43,983 nt of DNA from Fidelibacterota bacterium (GTDB lineage: Bacteria; Marinisomatota; Marinisomatia; Marinisomatales; S15-B10). How positions within the stretch are numbered: position 1 is the first letter of the stretch; each line of letters opens with the position of its first letter. Shown one piece after another: positions 35,589-43,866 of this stretch. Where the stretch lies: NCBI GenBank assembly GCA_002715465.1, contig PAYY01000011.1, forward strand, positions 1 through 43,983, written 5' to 3'. The translations under genes and the position numbers were made by a program. The notes beneath the pieces are model-generated. The model saw only the letters and a list, made by a program, of their open reading frames with translations, was not told where the DNA came from and made no database searches.

Positions 35589-36659
35589 ATGTCAAACACT
35601 ATAAATATAGGTTCAAAATTAAAATTGCTAAAAAAGGGTTTAGTAATTCCAGCTCATCCACTTGCACTGAATGAAAATGGTAAATTTGATGAAAGATCAC
35701 AAAAAGCTATCACAAGATATTATTGCGATGCTGGTGCTGGAGGTATCGCTGTTGCTGTTCATTCTACTCAATTTGAAATTAGAGATTCAAAGTTTGGTTT
35801 ACATAAACCTGTACTTGAGTTAGCTCAAGAAACAGTCAATGAATGGGAAAGTAAAAACAATTCTATTTTAAAGATTGCTGGCGTTATTGGTGAAACAAAA
35901 CAGGCTTTAAAAGAGGCTCAATTAGCATTTGATATAGGATATGACTTAATCCTTGTTAGTTTAGGTGGTTTAAGGGAAAAATCGAATGATTATTTAATTA
36001 ATCATTTATCTGAGCTTTCGCATATTCTTCCTATAATGGGTTTTTACCTTCAACCAGCTGTTGGCGGAATAGTTTTGGATTACAGTTTTTGGCGAAGAGC
36101 TGTAGAAATAAACAATCTCATTGCCATCAAAATTGCTGCTTTCAATAGATATCAAACTCTAGATGTTATACGTGCTGTCATTGAATCAGGTCGTTCAGAA
36201 GATATTGCTCTTTATACTGGCAATGATGATAACATTATTTTTGATTTATTAGGTAATTTTAATTTTGATCAAAATAGGGACAATATTAAAATACGATTTA
36301 GAGGAGGTTTACTTGGTCATTGGGCTTTTTGGACAAAAAAAGCTGTACAGCAATTAGATAAAATAAAAGAAATAGACACTAAGAATTCTTTAATTGACTC
36401 ATCCTTTATTTCCCTTGCAACCCATATTACTGATGTCAATTCAGCGGTTTTTGATCCAGCAAATAATTTTGAAGGATGCATCCCTGGTATAAATGAAATT
36501 CTTAGAAGACAAGGATTAATGCAGACTAATAGAACTTTAAACGAAAAGGAAAAACTATCAAAAGGGCAATCAGAAAATATTGACAGGGTTTATTTAGCTT
36601 ATCCTGAACTAAATGATGATGAATTTGTTAAAATGAATATCGATAATTGGTTTTCCTAA
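35589..36659 (+). CDS. DapA/NAL-family (dihydrodipicolinate synthase-like) lyase
   Basis: This 356-aa TIM-barrel protein begins KKGLVIPAHPLALNENGKFD, the family's start pattern. The Schiff-base lysine is K181 in LIAIKIAAFNR. The conserved tyrosine region is MGFYLQPAVGG (Y153), where DapA has a YNxP motif. It is longer than DapA (about 295 aa). Family members perform aldol cleavage or condensation with pyruvate or dehydrate sugar acids. Placed at the end of the operon, a final cleavage step of a keto-acid intermediate is likely. True lysine biosynthesis is unlikely given the neighbours. Confidence 0.85.
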   Translation: MSNTINIGSKLKLLKKGLVIPAHPLALNENGKFDERSQKAITRYYCDAGAGGIAVAVHSTQFEIRDSKFGLHKPVLELAQETVNEWESKNNSILKIAGVIGETKQALKEAQLAFDIGYDLILVSLGGLREKSNDYLINHLSELSHILPIMGFYLQPAVGGIVLDYSFWRRAVEINNLIAIKIAAFNRYQTLDVIRAVIESGRSEDIALYTGNDDNIIFDLLGNFNFDQNRDNIKIRFRGGLLGHWAFWTKKAVQQLDKIKEIDTKNSLIDSSFISLATHITDVNSAVFDPANNFEGCIPGINEILRRQGLMQTNRTLNEKEKLSKGQSENIDRVYLAYPELNDDEFVKMNIDNWFS

Positions 36660-36663
36660 TTTT

Positions 36664-38298
36664 TTATTTTAAATACAAGAGTTTAACGGAAAACAATCCA
36701 TTTTTTGTTTTTAATCTAGCTATATAAACTCCCTGTGAAACTTTTAAATCTTGGTTATTTAATCCATTCCATTTTATTGTTGTATATTGATTCTGATGAA
36801 CATTAAAATTGAAACTTTTAATTAATCTTCCCTGTATATCAAAAATATCTAAACCTAATATATTTTCCTGTATTAGATTTTTTATTTCAAAAATTGTTGA
36901 ACTATTAAAAGGGTTAGGGTAAACAATAAAATCTAAAGAATTATTTATTTTATTCGATATTTTCTTTGTTGATAGAAAAGTTGAATGATAATAATCTAAG
37001 TATTGATTGTAAAGTACTATAGCTTTATTACCTCCTAGTTTCAAAGTACTTTCTTCTGGTTCCATCATGCTAAGAAATTCATAACCAGTTATGAAATCAA
37101 CATGTCTGGCTTCTATATTTATTTGTTGTATTATCTGATCTATTGGTGCAGGTAAAAAAGGTGTGTATCCAGTTTCTGGATTACTTCTCCAAATTTCAAG
37201 GTCGCTCCAGATATGCTTATTGGTATTTTTATGAATTTTTGAATAATATCCATAAATACTGTCTAAATCTGCGATTCGTATTTCAGGATCATGAGTATAT
37301 TCATAATTTTTTAATCCAGCTCCTACAGCATCCTGGTATGCAAAGATATCTATTTTACTTGTATTTAAAACCCATTCAGAAATTATAGGTGTTCCTGCTG
37401 GAGCAATCATTACAGGTTTTTCTGGGGCTAAATTTTTGCAAAATTCTGCAACTGGATTATAATAGTTTGCTGCTCTTCCAATATCATTTGCTTCATGAGT
37501 CAAGTACCACCCATAAAAGGATGAATGGTTACCGTACATATCCCAAATTTCTTGTGCTACCTTTTTGCTAAAATCAATTCCTTTCTGGATACGATCGTAA
37601 TCTCCTAATCCTTCCCAAAGGAGTAAATCATCTACACCTCGACCTAATCCTAAAAAAACATGCATCCCATTTTTATCAGCTTGTTCCAAGATAAGACGTA
37701 TCACATCCATTCCATAATAAGGAAAATCCAAGAATTCAGATGGATAAAATGAAATTTTATATTCTACATAAGTAATGATTATAGTAGACATACCAATGCG
37801 TTTCATTGCATCAATTTCATCCTTTATATCAATTTCATCTACTTTTCTGTCTCGAGGATAACCCCAGCCCTCAATGAGTACACCAGGGTCTATCCATCCT
37901 CCAGAAAGGCCTAGGACTGCTTTTGTATTGGCTGGAAAAACTTCAATAGGCCACTGTTCAATAGTTATCTTTCCATATTTATCTGATATTTCAACAATTA
38001 TTGTATGGTTACCAGTAGGAAATTCAGATGTATTAAGCCAAAAAATAGTGAGTTCAGATTTGCTAGGAACTAATTCTATTTCAGAAGTAAGATAAATTAA
38101 ATTTGTATCGGAGATATTATTAAGATATGCTCTTAATGTTAAATGCTGTGTAGAATCTGTAGAGTTAGTAAGGTTTATACGTATTTCTAATTTAGTATTA
38201 TTAGTTACTGGTCCAGGAGGGATAACTGATAGATTATTCGCAAATAGATTGTGAGAAGAAAAAAGTAAAACATTTAAAAATTTTAGAATATTACGCAA
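36664..38298 (-). CDS. Secreted DUF4434-like glycoside-hydrolase-type protein with T9SS sorting domain
   Basis: This 544-aa protein has a signal peptide ending at about residue 20 (LLFSSHNLFA). A beta-sandwich N-terminal domain covers ~20-130. A TIM-barrel of the DUF4434 type follows (LGLSGGWIDPG, MKRIGMSTIIITYVEY, ADKNGMHVFLGLG, FYGWYLTHEAND). The glutamate in THEAND is in the usual acid/base position of clan-A-like glycosidases. The end (VYPNPFNSSTIFEI, SQGVYIARL, VKLLYLK) is a Por-type sorting domain. It converges on the operon with only 4 nt between stops and diverges from the MFS gene. It may release the glycan product that the importer takes up. Activity is unproven. Confidence 0.82.
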   Translation of the reverse strand: MRNILKFLNVLLFSSHNLFANNLSVIPPGPVTNNTKLEIRINLTNSTDSTQHLTLRAYLNNISDTNLIYLTSEIELVPSKSELTIFWLNTSEFPTGNHTIIVEISDKYGKITIEQWPIEVFPANTKAVLGLSGGWIDPGVLIEGWGYPRDRKVDEIDIKDEIDAMKRIGMSTIIITYVEYKISFYPSEFLDFPYYGMDVIRLILEQADKNGMHVFLGLGRGVDDLLLWEGLGDYDRIQKGIDFSKKVAQEIWDMYGNHSSFYGWYLTHEANDIGRAANYYNPVAEFCKNLAPEKPVMIAPAGTPIISEWVLNTSKIDIFAYQDAVGAGLKNYEYTHDPEIRIADLDSIYGYYSKIHKNTNKHIWSDLEIWRSNPETGYTPFLPAPIDQIIQQINIEARHVDFITGYEFLSMMEPEESTLKLGGNKAIVLYNQYLDYYHSTFLSTKKISNKINNSLDFIVYPNPFNSSTIFEIKNLIQENILGLDIFDIQGRLIKSFNFNVHQNQYTTIKWNGLNNQDLKVSQGVYIARLKTKNGLFSVKLLYLK

Positions 38299-38365
38299 TA
38301 TGCTATTTAGACAATATTTTTATAGTTAGTATTTTACCATAATTCAATAAGATTTTAATCAATAA

Positions 38366-39604
38366 ATGAAATACAGACAATCTAGAAAAAATTCTATAAA
38401 AGAAGGAGGATGGTGGTCAGTCCAAAATGGATGTGGTGATAATTACCTAACGGCATTTTTTGAACTTTTAGGTTTAAAGGCATCTACTATATCTTTTATT
38501 TCTACTTTCCCAGTTTTATTTGGGTCTCTTATCCAAACATTTATTTTAAAGAAATTTTTTTTTAAAAGATCAAAAAAGAAAACGTTGATTATTTTATGTG
38601 CCATACAAGGTTTATGTTGGCCAGCACTAATTATTTCTGCTTATATAAATAATACTTTTCTCTTGGTGACTTTAATTATGGTGGTTTATTATTCAGTTGT
38701 ATCTGCACAAGATCCTCCATGGAGGGCATGGATGGGAAGTATTGTACCTAAGCCTATACGTGGAAAATATTTTGGAATTCGGCTTTCAATTTCGGGGATT
38801 GTTTTACTTTTTTCGATAGCAATTGCTGGTGCTATCTTAGAAAACTTTTCTTCTTCAGATGCATATTTAGGTTTTGTAATAATTTTTTCTCTGGCATTTA
38901 TAGGTAGAATAGTATCAATACGATATTGGAATAGAATGTTTGAACCTAAAACTAGTGATGATAATCAGTTACTTGATTCATCAAATTTTGATCAGGATCA
39001 AACTGTTTATTTAAAGTTTTTAACATTGTATCAGTTTTCTGTAAACATTATTGTTCCGCTTTGGCCCGTATATTTTCTCAGAGATATTGATTTTAGTTAT
39101 GCAGAGTATTCATATATCCTTGTTAGTGGGAATCTGATTGGTATTCTATCACATTACTTTTGGGGTAAATTTATTGACAGGTTTGATTCTCTGTTCACAA
39201 CATTTCTTGGTGGATGGATTATGGCTTTTCTTCCGCTACTTTGGTATTTTTTGTTTTATCTAGATCCAGAATTTAAACTTCCCTATAGTATAATATTGTT
39301 TTCCATTGCATCATTTGCTGCATCTGGCGCTAATCTAGGACTTAATAATTGGGTTTTAGATATTCATGAAGATAAAAATATCATTGCATTTTCTACAAAA
39401 ATGGTTAAATATAGAGGGGTAGCAATTTTTCTTGGTGGTATTACAGGTGGTGGTTTAACACTGTTAGAAGTGCCAAAGATTACAACAGCAATACCTATAG
39501 GAACTTCAATTCATTATGCAATATTTATATCATCATTTATGAGATTAATCACAATGCTTTCATTGTCATCCTTAGTTAATAATCGTACAAAAAATGATTA
39601 TTGA
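38366..39604 (+). CDS. Major facilitator superfamily transporter
   Basis: This 412-aa protein has about 12 hydrophobic helices in two halves. The N terminus ends GGWWSVQNGCGDNYLTAFFE, and DPPWRAWMGSIVPKPIRGKYFG marks the loop between helices 4 and 5. A charged central loop (FEPKTSDDNQ) separates the halves. It resembles MFS proteins often found beside sugar-degradation genes. The substrate is unknown. The last 11 nt overlap the start of the amidohydrolase-2 gene, so both are co-translated and probably act on the same compound. Confidence 0.88.
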   Translation: MKYRQSRKNSIKEGGWWSVQNGCGDNYLTAFFELLGLKASTISFISTFPVLFGSLIQTFILKKFFFKRSKKKTLIILCAIQGLCWPALIISAYINNTFLLVTLIMVVYYSVVSAQDPPWRAWMGSIVPKPIRGKYFGIRLSISGIVLLFSIAIAGAILENFSSSDAYLGFVIIFSLAFIGRIVSIRYWNRMFEPKTSDDNQLLDSSNFDQDQTVYLKFLTLYQFSVNIIVPLWPVYFLRDIDFSYAEYSYILVSGNLIGILSHYFWGKFIDRFDSLFTTFLGGWIMAFLPLLWYFLFYLDPEFKLPYSIILFSIASFAASGANLGLNNWVLDIHEDKNIIAFSTKMVKYRGVAIFLGGITGGGLTLLEVPKITTAIPIGTSIHYAIFISSFMRLITMLSLSSLVNNRTKNDY

Positions 39605-40478
39605 TTCTCACCAACATATTTTTTGGCATGGTCGAAATGATAAAGACCTGGTTAATGATATGAAAGAAAATTCTATACATCATTCTTGGCTATTAACTTG
39701 GGAAATCCCGACAGATCATGATGATAAAACATATCACTCAGTATTAAACCCAATACATATGAAATCTGATGGTACTCATTCTGGTATACCTTTGAGTGAC
39801 TTAGTAAAAGCATCCGACATGAATAAGAAGAAATTCTCTTTAGGATATTGTCCAGATCCTAGATTAGAATCAGCATCTGACCTATTTGAAGCAGCTGTAA
39901 AAATGTTTGGTGTGAAAATCTGTGGTGAATGGAAATTTAGGATCAATATTGATGACATTTCTTGTATTAGATTATTTGAAAAAGCTGGTGAATTAAATTG
40001 TCCAGTTGTTTTACATCTGGATGTTCCTTGGCTTTATACATCTAAAGGTAAAGAATTTCAAAAAAATTGGTTTGGTGGAACTATAAAAAACCTTAATTCA
40101 CTTTTACTGGCGTGTCCGGACGTCAATTTTGTGGGTCATGGGCCTGGATTTTGGAGGGAAATTAGTGGTGATGCATCAGAAAGTCCCGACCTTTATCCCA
40201 ATACTCCTATAAAAAAAGAAGGTTCCATACAGAAGCTATTTAATAAACATAGTAACCTTTATGCTGATTTGTCAGCTGGTTCAGGTCTTAATGCAATTAG
40301 ACGAGATAAAATTTATGCTAAAACTTTTATTGAAGATTTTTCTGATCGTCTACTTTTTGGACGTGATTATTTTGGTTCAGAATTAATTAAAACAATTAAT
40401 GAATTAGAACTTGCTGGTTCAGTAAAAGAAAGTGTTTTATCAAAAAATGCTATGAAACTAGTGAAAATTGATATCTGA
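39594..40478 (+). CDS. Amidohydrolase-2 family (TIM-barrel) hydrolase or lactonase
   Basis: This 294-aa cytoplasmic protein starts MIIDSHQHIFWHG, the H-x-H metal motif of the amidohydrolase-2 family. VVLHLDVP holds the next histidine, NFVGHGPGFW the third, and LLFGRDYFG the conserved aspartate. The family includes decarboxylases, sugar-acid lactonases (fucono- and galactarolactonase) and 2-pyrone hydrolases. Coupling to an MFS transporter beside the large operon favours a sugar-lactone hydrolase, but this is inference. Confidence 0.85.
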   Translation: MIIDSHQHIFWHGRNDKDLVNDMKENSIHHSWLLTWEIPTDHDDKTYHSVLNPIHMKSDGTHSGIPLSDLVKASDMNKKKFSLGYCPDPRLESASDLFEAAVKMFGVKICGEWKFRINIDDISCIRLFEKAGELNCPVVLHLDVPWLYTSKGKEFQKNWFGGTIKNLNSLLLACPDVNFVGHGPGFWREISGDASESPDLYPNTPIKKEGSIQKLFNKHSNLYADLSAGSGLNAIRRDKIYAKTFIEDFSDRLLFGRDYFGSELIKTINELELAGSVKESVLSKNAMKLVKIDI

Positions 40479-40663
40479 ACAATAATTAATAGTCTTTCAA
40501 CATAAAATCTTTAATACTTGAATTGTTGTAAAGTCAATTAAATTTCCAAATCATTAGAAATTAAATTATACAGATATATCTTCACAGTCATCAAAATTAA
40601 TTGTAGATGGTGCCTAAAATTTATATGATGCTTTTCCTAACTCATGAACTAAATAAAAATTAA

Positions 40664-40918
40664 ATGCTAGTGAGTAAAATAAAAAAATATCAAATATTAT
40701 TCAACAATATTCCAAGAACCCTTTTTGTTTCATTGCTTTTCTTTGGTTGCGTGGATTTGGGGAGGGATAAATGTATAGATGAAAAACTTATTGAACCAAA
40801 TTCACCCTGTTATAAAATTTATATGCCAGTTTGTGGGTGTGATGGAATTACTTACAGTAATGATTGTATAGCGAGGATTTCAGGAGTAACAGAATGGTCA
40901 AATGGAGAATGTAACTAA
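40664..40918 (+). CDS. Kazal-type protease-inhibitor-domain lipoprotein
   Basis: This 84-aa protein has a hydrophobic segment ending SLLFFGC, a plausible but loose lipobox with lipid-carrying C29. A complete Kazal domain follows, with six cysteines (37, 49, 57, 59, 68, 83) and the family core [13 protein letters not shown]. No Shine-Dalgarno site is visible. Bacterial Kazal proteins are inferred to inhibit secreted or host and predator serine proteases. It stands alone, 185 nt after the amidohydrolase-2 gene, in a spacer where I see no other feature. Confidence 0.82.
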   Translation: MLVSKIKKYQILFNNIPRTLFVSLLFFGCVDLGRDKCIDEKLIEPNSPCYKIYMPVCGCDGITYSNDCIARISGVTEWSNGECN

Positions 40919-41020
40919 TTATTAAAGCTTACTTGTTGAAAAAGTTGTTTTTTATCTAAAAAAGGTATTTAAGTTATAAAAATTAGAAAACTTTTTACTT
41001 GATTTAAAGAGGTAATAAAA

Positions 41021-41632
41021 ATGAAAAGTCCTATTGAAACATTTCATCAATGGTCCCTTAATGGAAGAGACGAAGGTATGGAGAAGGGGCATAGAAATTC
41101 AGTAGATGAAATGCTAAATTTCATTCTAAAAAATAATAATAAACCATTTTCATTTATTGATGCAGGTTGCGGTAATGGATGGGTTGTTCGAAAAGTAATT
41201 TCTAATTCCTCATGTCAATCAGCTGTGGGAATTGATGGTGCAACTGGAATGATTGATAAAGCTTTAAAAATAGATCCTAAAGGAAATTATATATGCGCTG
41301 ATTTAATTAACTGGAAACCTGATAGACCAGTTGACATTGTTCTTTCAATGGAAGTTTTTTACTATTTTTCTAACCCAAAAAACCTTGTAAAACACATTTT
41401 TGACCATTGGTTAAAAGCTAACGGGTCTTTAATTGCTGGTGTGGATTATTATAAAGAGAACAAACCTAGCTTAAGTTGGCAGAAAGATTGTGGAATTTCA
41501 ACAATGACATTGCTTTCTAGCAAGGAATGGATTAGAGTCTTTAAAAGATCGGGATTTAAAAACATCAAGTTCTGGCAGTATGGGAAAAAAGATTCTTGGT
41601 CAGGGACTCTAATTATAACAGGGAAGAAATAA
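41021..41632 (+). CDS. Class I SAM-dependent methyltransferase
   Basis: This 203-aa protein has SAM motif I FIDAGCGNGWVVRK (45-58), an acidic residue after strand 2 (GIDGATGM), motif II-like CADLINW, and LSMEVFYYF at the motif III/post-II position. AGAGG about 9 nt upstream supports the ATG. The length is that of a minimal methyltransferase domain. The substrate is unknown and none of the flanking genes suggests one. Confidence 0.87.
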   Translation: MKSPIETFHQWSLNGRDEGMEKGHRNSVDEMLNFILKNNNKPFSFIDAGCGNGWVVRKVISNSSCQSAVGIDGATGMIDKALKIDPKGNYICADLINWKPDRPVDIVLSMEVFYYFSNPKNLVKHIFDHWLKANGSLIAGVDYYKENKPSLSWQKDCGISTMTLLSSKEWIRVFKRSGFKNIKFWQYGKKDSWSGTLIITGKK

Positions 41633-41676
41633 AATTGAATTATTAACTCGCTAAAGGTGCGGATGATGGTTTTAGC

Positions 41677-41706
41677 TTGACATTCTACATAAAAATGTTA
41701 TAGAAT
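41677..41706 (+). promoter_or_regulatory. Consensus sigma-70-type promoter
   Basis: A perfect TTGACA (41677-41682) is followed by TATAGAAT, giving -10 TATAGA at a 16-nt or TAGAAT at an 18-nt spacing. The predicted start lies near 41713, just ahead of AGGAG (41716-41720) and the ATG at 41729. This is the best promoter match I see in the window. Confidence 0.7.
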
Positions 41707-41728
41707 TAATAATTCAGGAGTAAAAACA

Positions 41729-42001
41729 ATGATTTTAAATTTAATATTTGGTTTAGCCCTTTTTATAACTGGAGGTCATATTGTCGACACTAAATTCGGA
41801 TTACATCATTATAATGATGAGGATTATAAACAAATTTTTTATCTTGAAAATAAGACTTCTATATCAAAAAAATGTATAAGGAATTCTGAGTTTGAAGATA
41901 TTAAAAAAATAAGGCGTCATCGTCCTAATAATGATGGAGGAGAAATGGTTACTGTTTATAAAGTAACGAAAATTAAGATAAAGAAAAATCCTGCATTGTA
42001 A
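41729..42001 (+). CDS. Small unknown protein with hydrophobic N terminus
   Basis: I do not recognise this 90-aa protein. It begins with a short hydrophobic stretch (ILNLIFGLALFITGG) that could be a signal or anchor. A charged segment with FGLHHYNDEDYK and a lysine-rich tail (KVTKIKIKKNPAL) follow. It has a strong ribosome site (AGGAG, 8 nt before ATG) and the best promoter in the window. A good promoter and clear start argue that it is real and expressed. Confidence 0.6.
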   Translation: MILNLIFGLALFITGGHIVDTKFGLHHYNDEDYKQIFYLENKTSISKKCIRNSEFEDIKKIRRHRPNNDGGEMVTVYKVTKIKIKKNPAL

Positions 42002-42083
42002 GGTAATATTTGGTATAAACTCTAATTAAATAATAACTTTATATTATAGCCATAATATCTCTATTTATACATATTTCCCATTT

Positions 42084-42284
42084 TCATGCTTGGGCTTTAT
42101 TTATAGTTAAATCATTATCATTTGTGAATATCATTAAATTGGGATTCTTTCGGATATATTGATGCTCAACAGATACAGCCTGTTTGTTATTAGCAAATAC
42201 TTCTACAAGATTTTTATCAGAATCAGTTGATTTGGTGCAACTTATAAAGACAAATAAAGCAAAAATTTTAATCAGGCATTTCAT
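42084..42284 (-). CDS. Small putative lipoprotein, unknown
   Basis: This 66-aa protein on the minus strand begins MKCLIKIFALFVFISC, a good lipoprotein signal (FISC; C16). About 50 residues follow without a recognised domain. AGAGGA lies 7 nt before the ATG at 42284, which decides against an ATG at 42356. It converges on the small unknown gene upstream and diverges from the SnoaL-like gene. Confidence 0.65.
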   Translation of the reverse strand: MKCLIKIFALFVFISCTKSTDSDKNLVEVFANNKQAVSVEHQYIRKNPNLMIFTNDNDLTINKAQA

Positions 42285-42459
42285 TTTACTTCCTCTAATG
42301 TGATGATTTAGACCGAAATCTAAAGATAATAAAATATATTTTAGGCTATGTCCCAAAAATAAAATATCTAAAACGCTACAAATAATAAAAAAATAAAAAA
42401 TTTCTTTAAATTATATTCTCTATACTTATCTAAAAAATTGTAACAAAAGGAGAAAATTA

Positions 42460-42780
42460 ATGTCTATACTAGAAAAATATGCAAAGGCAGTGGATGCTCT
42501 TGATGAAGAAGTCATGAATGATTGTTTTCACGATGATTTCAAATTCACCCATCATGCCGCTGGGAAAGTTTTATCCAAGTCAGATGTAATTAGTTGGGTA
42601 ATGAGTGGGGATGTTAATAGAGAAAAAGTAAGAATTCTCTTCGAAAATGATGAGGTTGGAGTAGAACATGCAGTGGTATCCTTTAATGATGGAAATAGAC
42701 AAGCTGTTTTAGCCTTTGTTACATATAAAGATGGAAAAATACATACTCTTGAAACAGGTGCATCAAATTTGACAGAATAA
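42460..42780 (+). CDS. SnoaL/NTF2-like small protein
   Basis: This 106-aa protein has the pattern of the NTF2-like cone fold: a helical start (ILEKYAKAVDALDEEVMNDCFHDDFKFTH), then KSDVISWVMSG, and C-terminal strands (AVVSFNDG, AVLAFVTYKDGKIHTLE). AAAGGAG precedes the ATG. The family includes cyclases, isomerases and many unassigned small proteins. It is 8 nt before the esterase gene and probably co-transcribed with it. Confidence 0.78.
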   Translation: MSILEKYAKAVDALDEEVMNDCFHDDFKFTHHAAGKVLSKSDVISWVMSGDVNREKVRILFENDEVGVEHAVVSFNDGNRQAVLAFVTYKDGKIHTLETGASNLTE

Positions 42781-42788
42781 ATAATAAA

Positions 42789-43712
42789 ATGAAAAATCGT
42801 ACTGTTATTTTATTAATAGCGATATTCTCTTTTATTTCTTGCTCAAATGATGATGACAACTCTTCTGATTCTGAATTATTATTAGAAGGTGTAAACATTC
42901 AGACTCTTTCCCATGACGGTTTAACTAGAGAATATTATATCTATATTCCTGATTCTTATGATGGATCTTCGGAATTTCCTCTTATCCTTAATTTTCATGG
43001 TTATGGTGGAGATCCACTAAGCCAATTATACATTGCTGACATGAGAATGTTGGCTGATTCAGAAAATTTTATTTTAGTTTATCCTCAAGGTTCACCTGAA
43101 AATGGTGATGGTAGCAATACTGAAAAAGATGGATATCTTTGGAATACTATGCTTCCGTCAGACAGTAATAAAAGTAATGCGGATGATTTTGGCTTTATAG
43201 AACAACTAATTAATGAAATTAGTTCTAATTACAATCTTGACCAAAGCAGAGTATATGCTTGCGGTTATTCAAACGGGGCTGGCTTTTCTTATTCATTAGC
43301 TTGTTACTTAAGTGATAAAATAGCCGCTATAGGATCTGTGTCCGGATTAATGTGGGAAGGAGTAAAAACTACATGTAATCCAACCCATCCAACAGCAGTT
43401 ATAAGTTTTAATGGTACATCTGATAATGTGCGTCCTTATGATGGGATTGAAGATTATTTGTTATCTGTTGATGATATGCTTAATTATTGGGCAGGCTATA
43501 ATAAAATAAATGATTCACCTTTAAAAAAGACGGTGAACACTATGGTAGAACATTATATTTACTCAGGGGGTGATCAAGGGGTTTCTCTAGAGCATTACAA
43601 AATAATTAAGGGGAGCCATGATTGGTTTGAGATTAAGAATGAAGGTTCCAACATAAATTCTTTAATTTGGGAATTTTTATCTAGATTTGACCTGAATGGA
43701 CTAAGGGAATAA
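42789..43712 (+). CDS. PHB-depolymerase/LpqC-like esterase lipoprotein
   Basis: This 307-aa alpha/beta hydrolase has a lipoprotein signal (FSFISCSNDDD; C18). The oxyanion segment is LNFHGYGGDP, the nucleophile S161 is in GYSNGAG, the acid is D212 in FNGTSDNVRPYDG, and the base is H277 in KGSHDWF. This is the layout of the poly(3-hydroxybutyrate) depolymerase / feruloyl esterase family 1 (LpqC-like). Membrane-anchored outside the cytoplasm, it would cut ester bonds of polymers or acetylated or feruloylated glycans. The substrate cannot be decided. Confidence 0.88.
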   Translation: MKNRTVILLIAIFSFISCSNDDDNSSDSELLLEGVNIQTLSHDGLTREYYIYIPDSYDGSSEFPLILNFHGYGGDPLSQLYIADMRMLADSENFILVYPQGSPENGDGSNTEKDGYLWNTMLPSDSNKSNADDFGFIEQLINEISSNYNLDQSRVYACGYSNGAGFSYSLACYLSDKIAAIGSVSGLMWEGVKTTCNPTHPTAVISFNGTSDNVRPYDGIEDYLLSVDDMLNYWAGYNKINDSPLKKTVNTMVEHYIYSGGDQGVSLEHYKIIKGSHDWFEIKNEGSNINSLIWEFLSRFDLNGLRE

Positions 43713-43760
43713 TTAGAGAATTCATATGAAACTTGGTTCAAACTACAATTTCTTATCATG

Positions 43761-43796
43761 TAAAAAGTATTTATTTCATTCTTCATATACTTTTTA
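43761..43796. terminator. Weak AT-rich hairpin after the esterase gene
   Basis: TAAAAAGTAT (43761-43770) pairs perfectly with ATACTTTTTA (43787-43796) around a 16-nt loop. The 3' arm supplies five T. It is all AT and long-looped, so only a weak terminator. Confidence 0.35.
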
Positions 43797-43836
43797 AACC
43801 TATAGAATTTATTATGACTTAGTTGCTGTATTCTAT

Positions 43837-43852
43837 ATTATGCTAGCATAAT
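43837..43852. promoter_or_regulatory. 16-bp perfect palindrome, candidate operator
   Basis: ATTATGCTAGCATAAT is a perfect 16-bp inverted repeat centred on CTAG, placed 14 nt before the ATG of the second pentapeptide gene. The position and symmetry fit a dimeric repressor site. No regulator gene lies in the window. Confidence 0.45.
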
Positions 43853-43866
43853 TAAGGATTTATTTA

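Noticed and set aside
35589..36659. Lysine-biosynthesis dapA
   Set aside because: The protein is about 60 residues longer, has FYLQPAVGG at the YNxP position, and no lysine genes are near.
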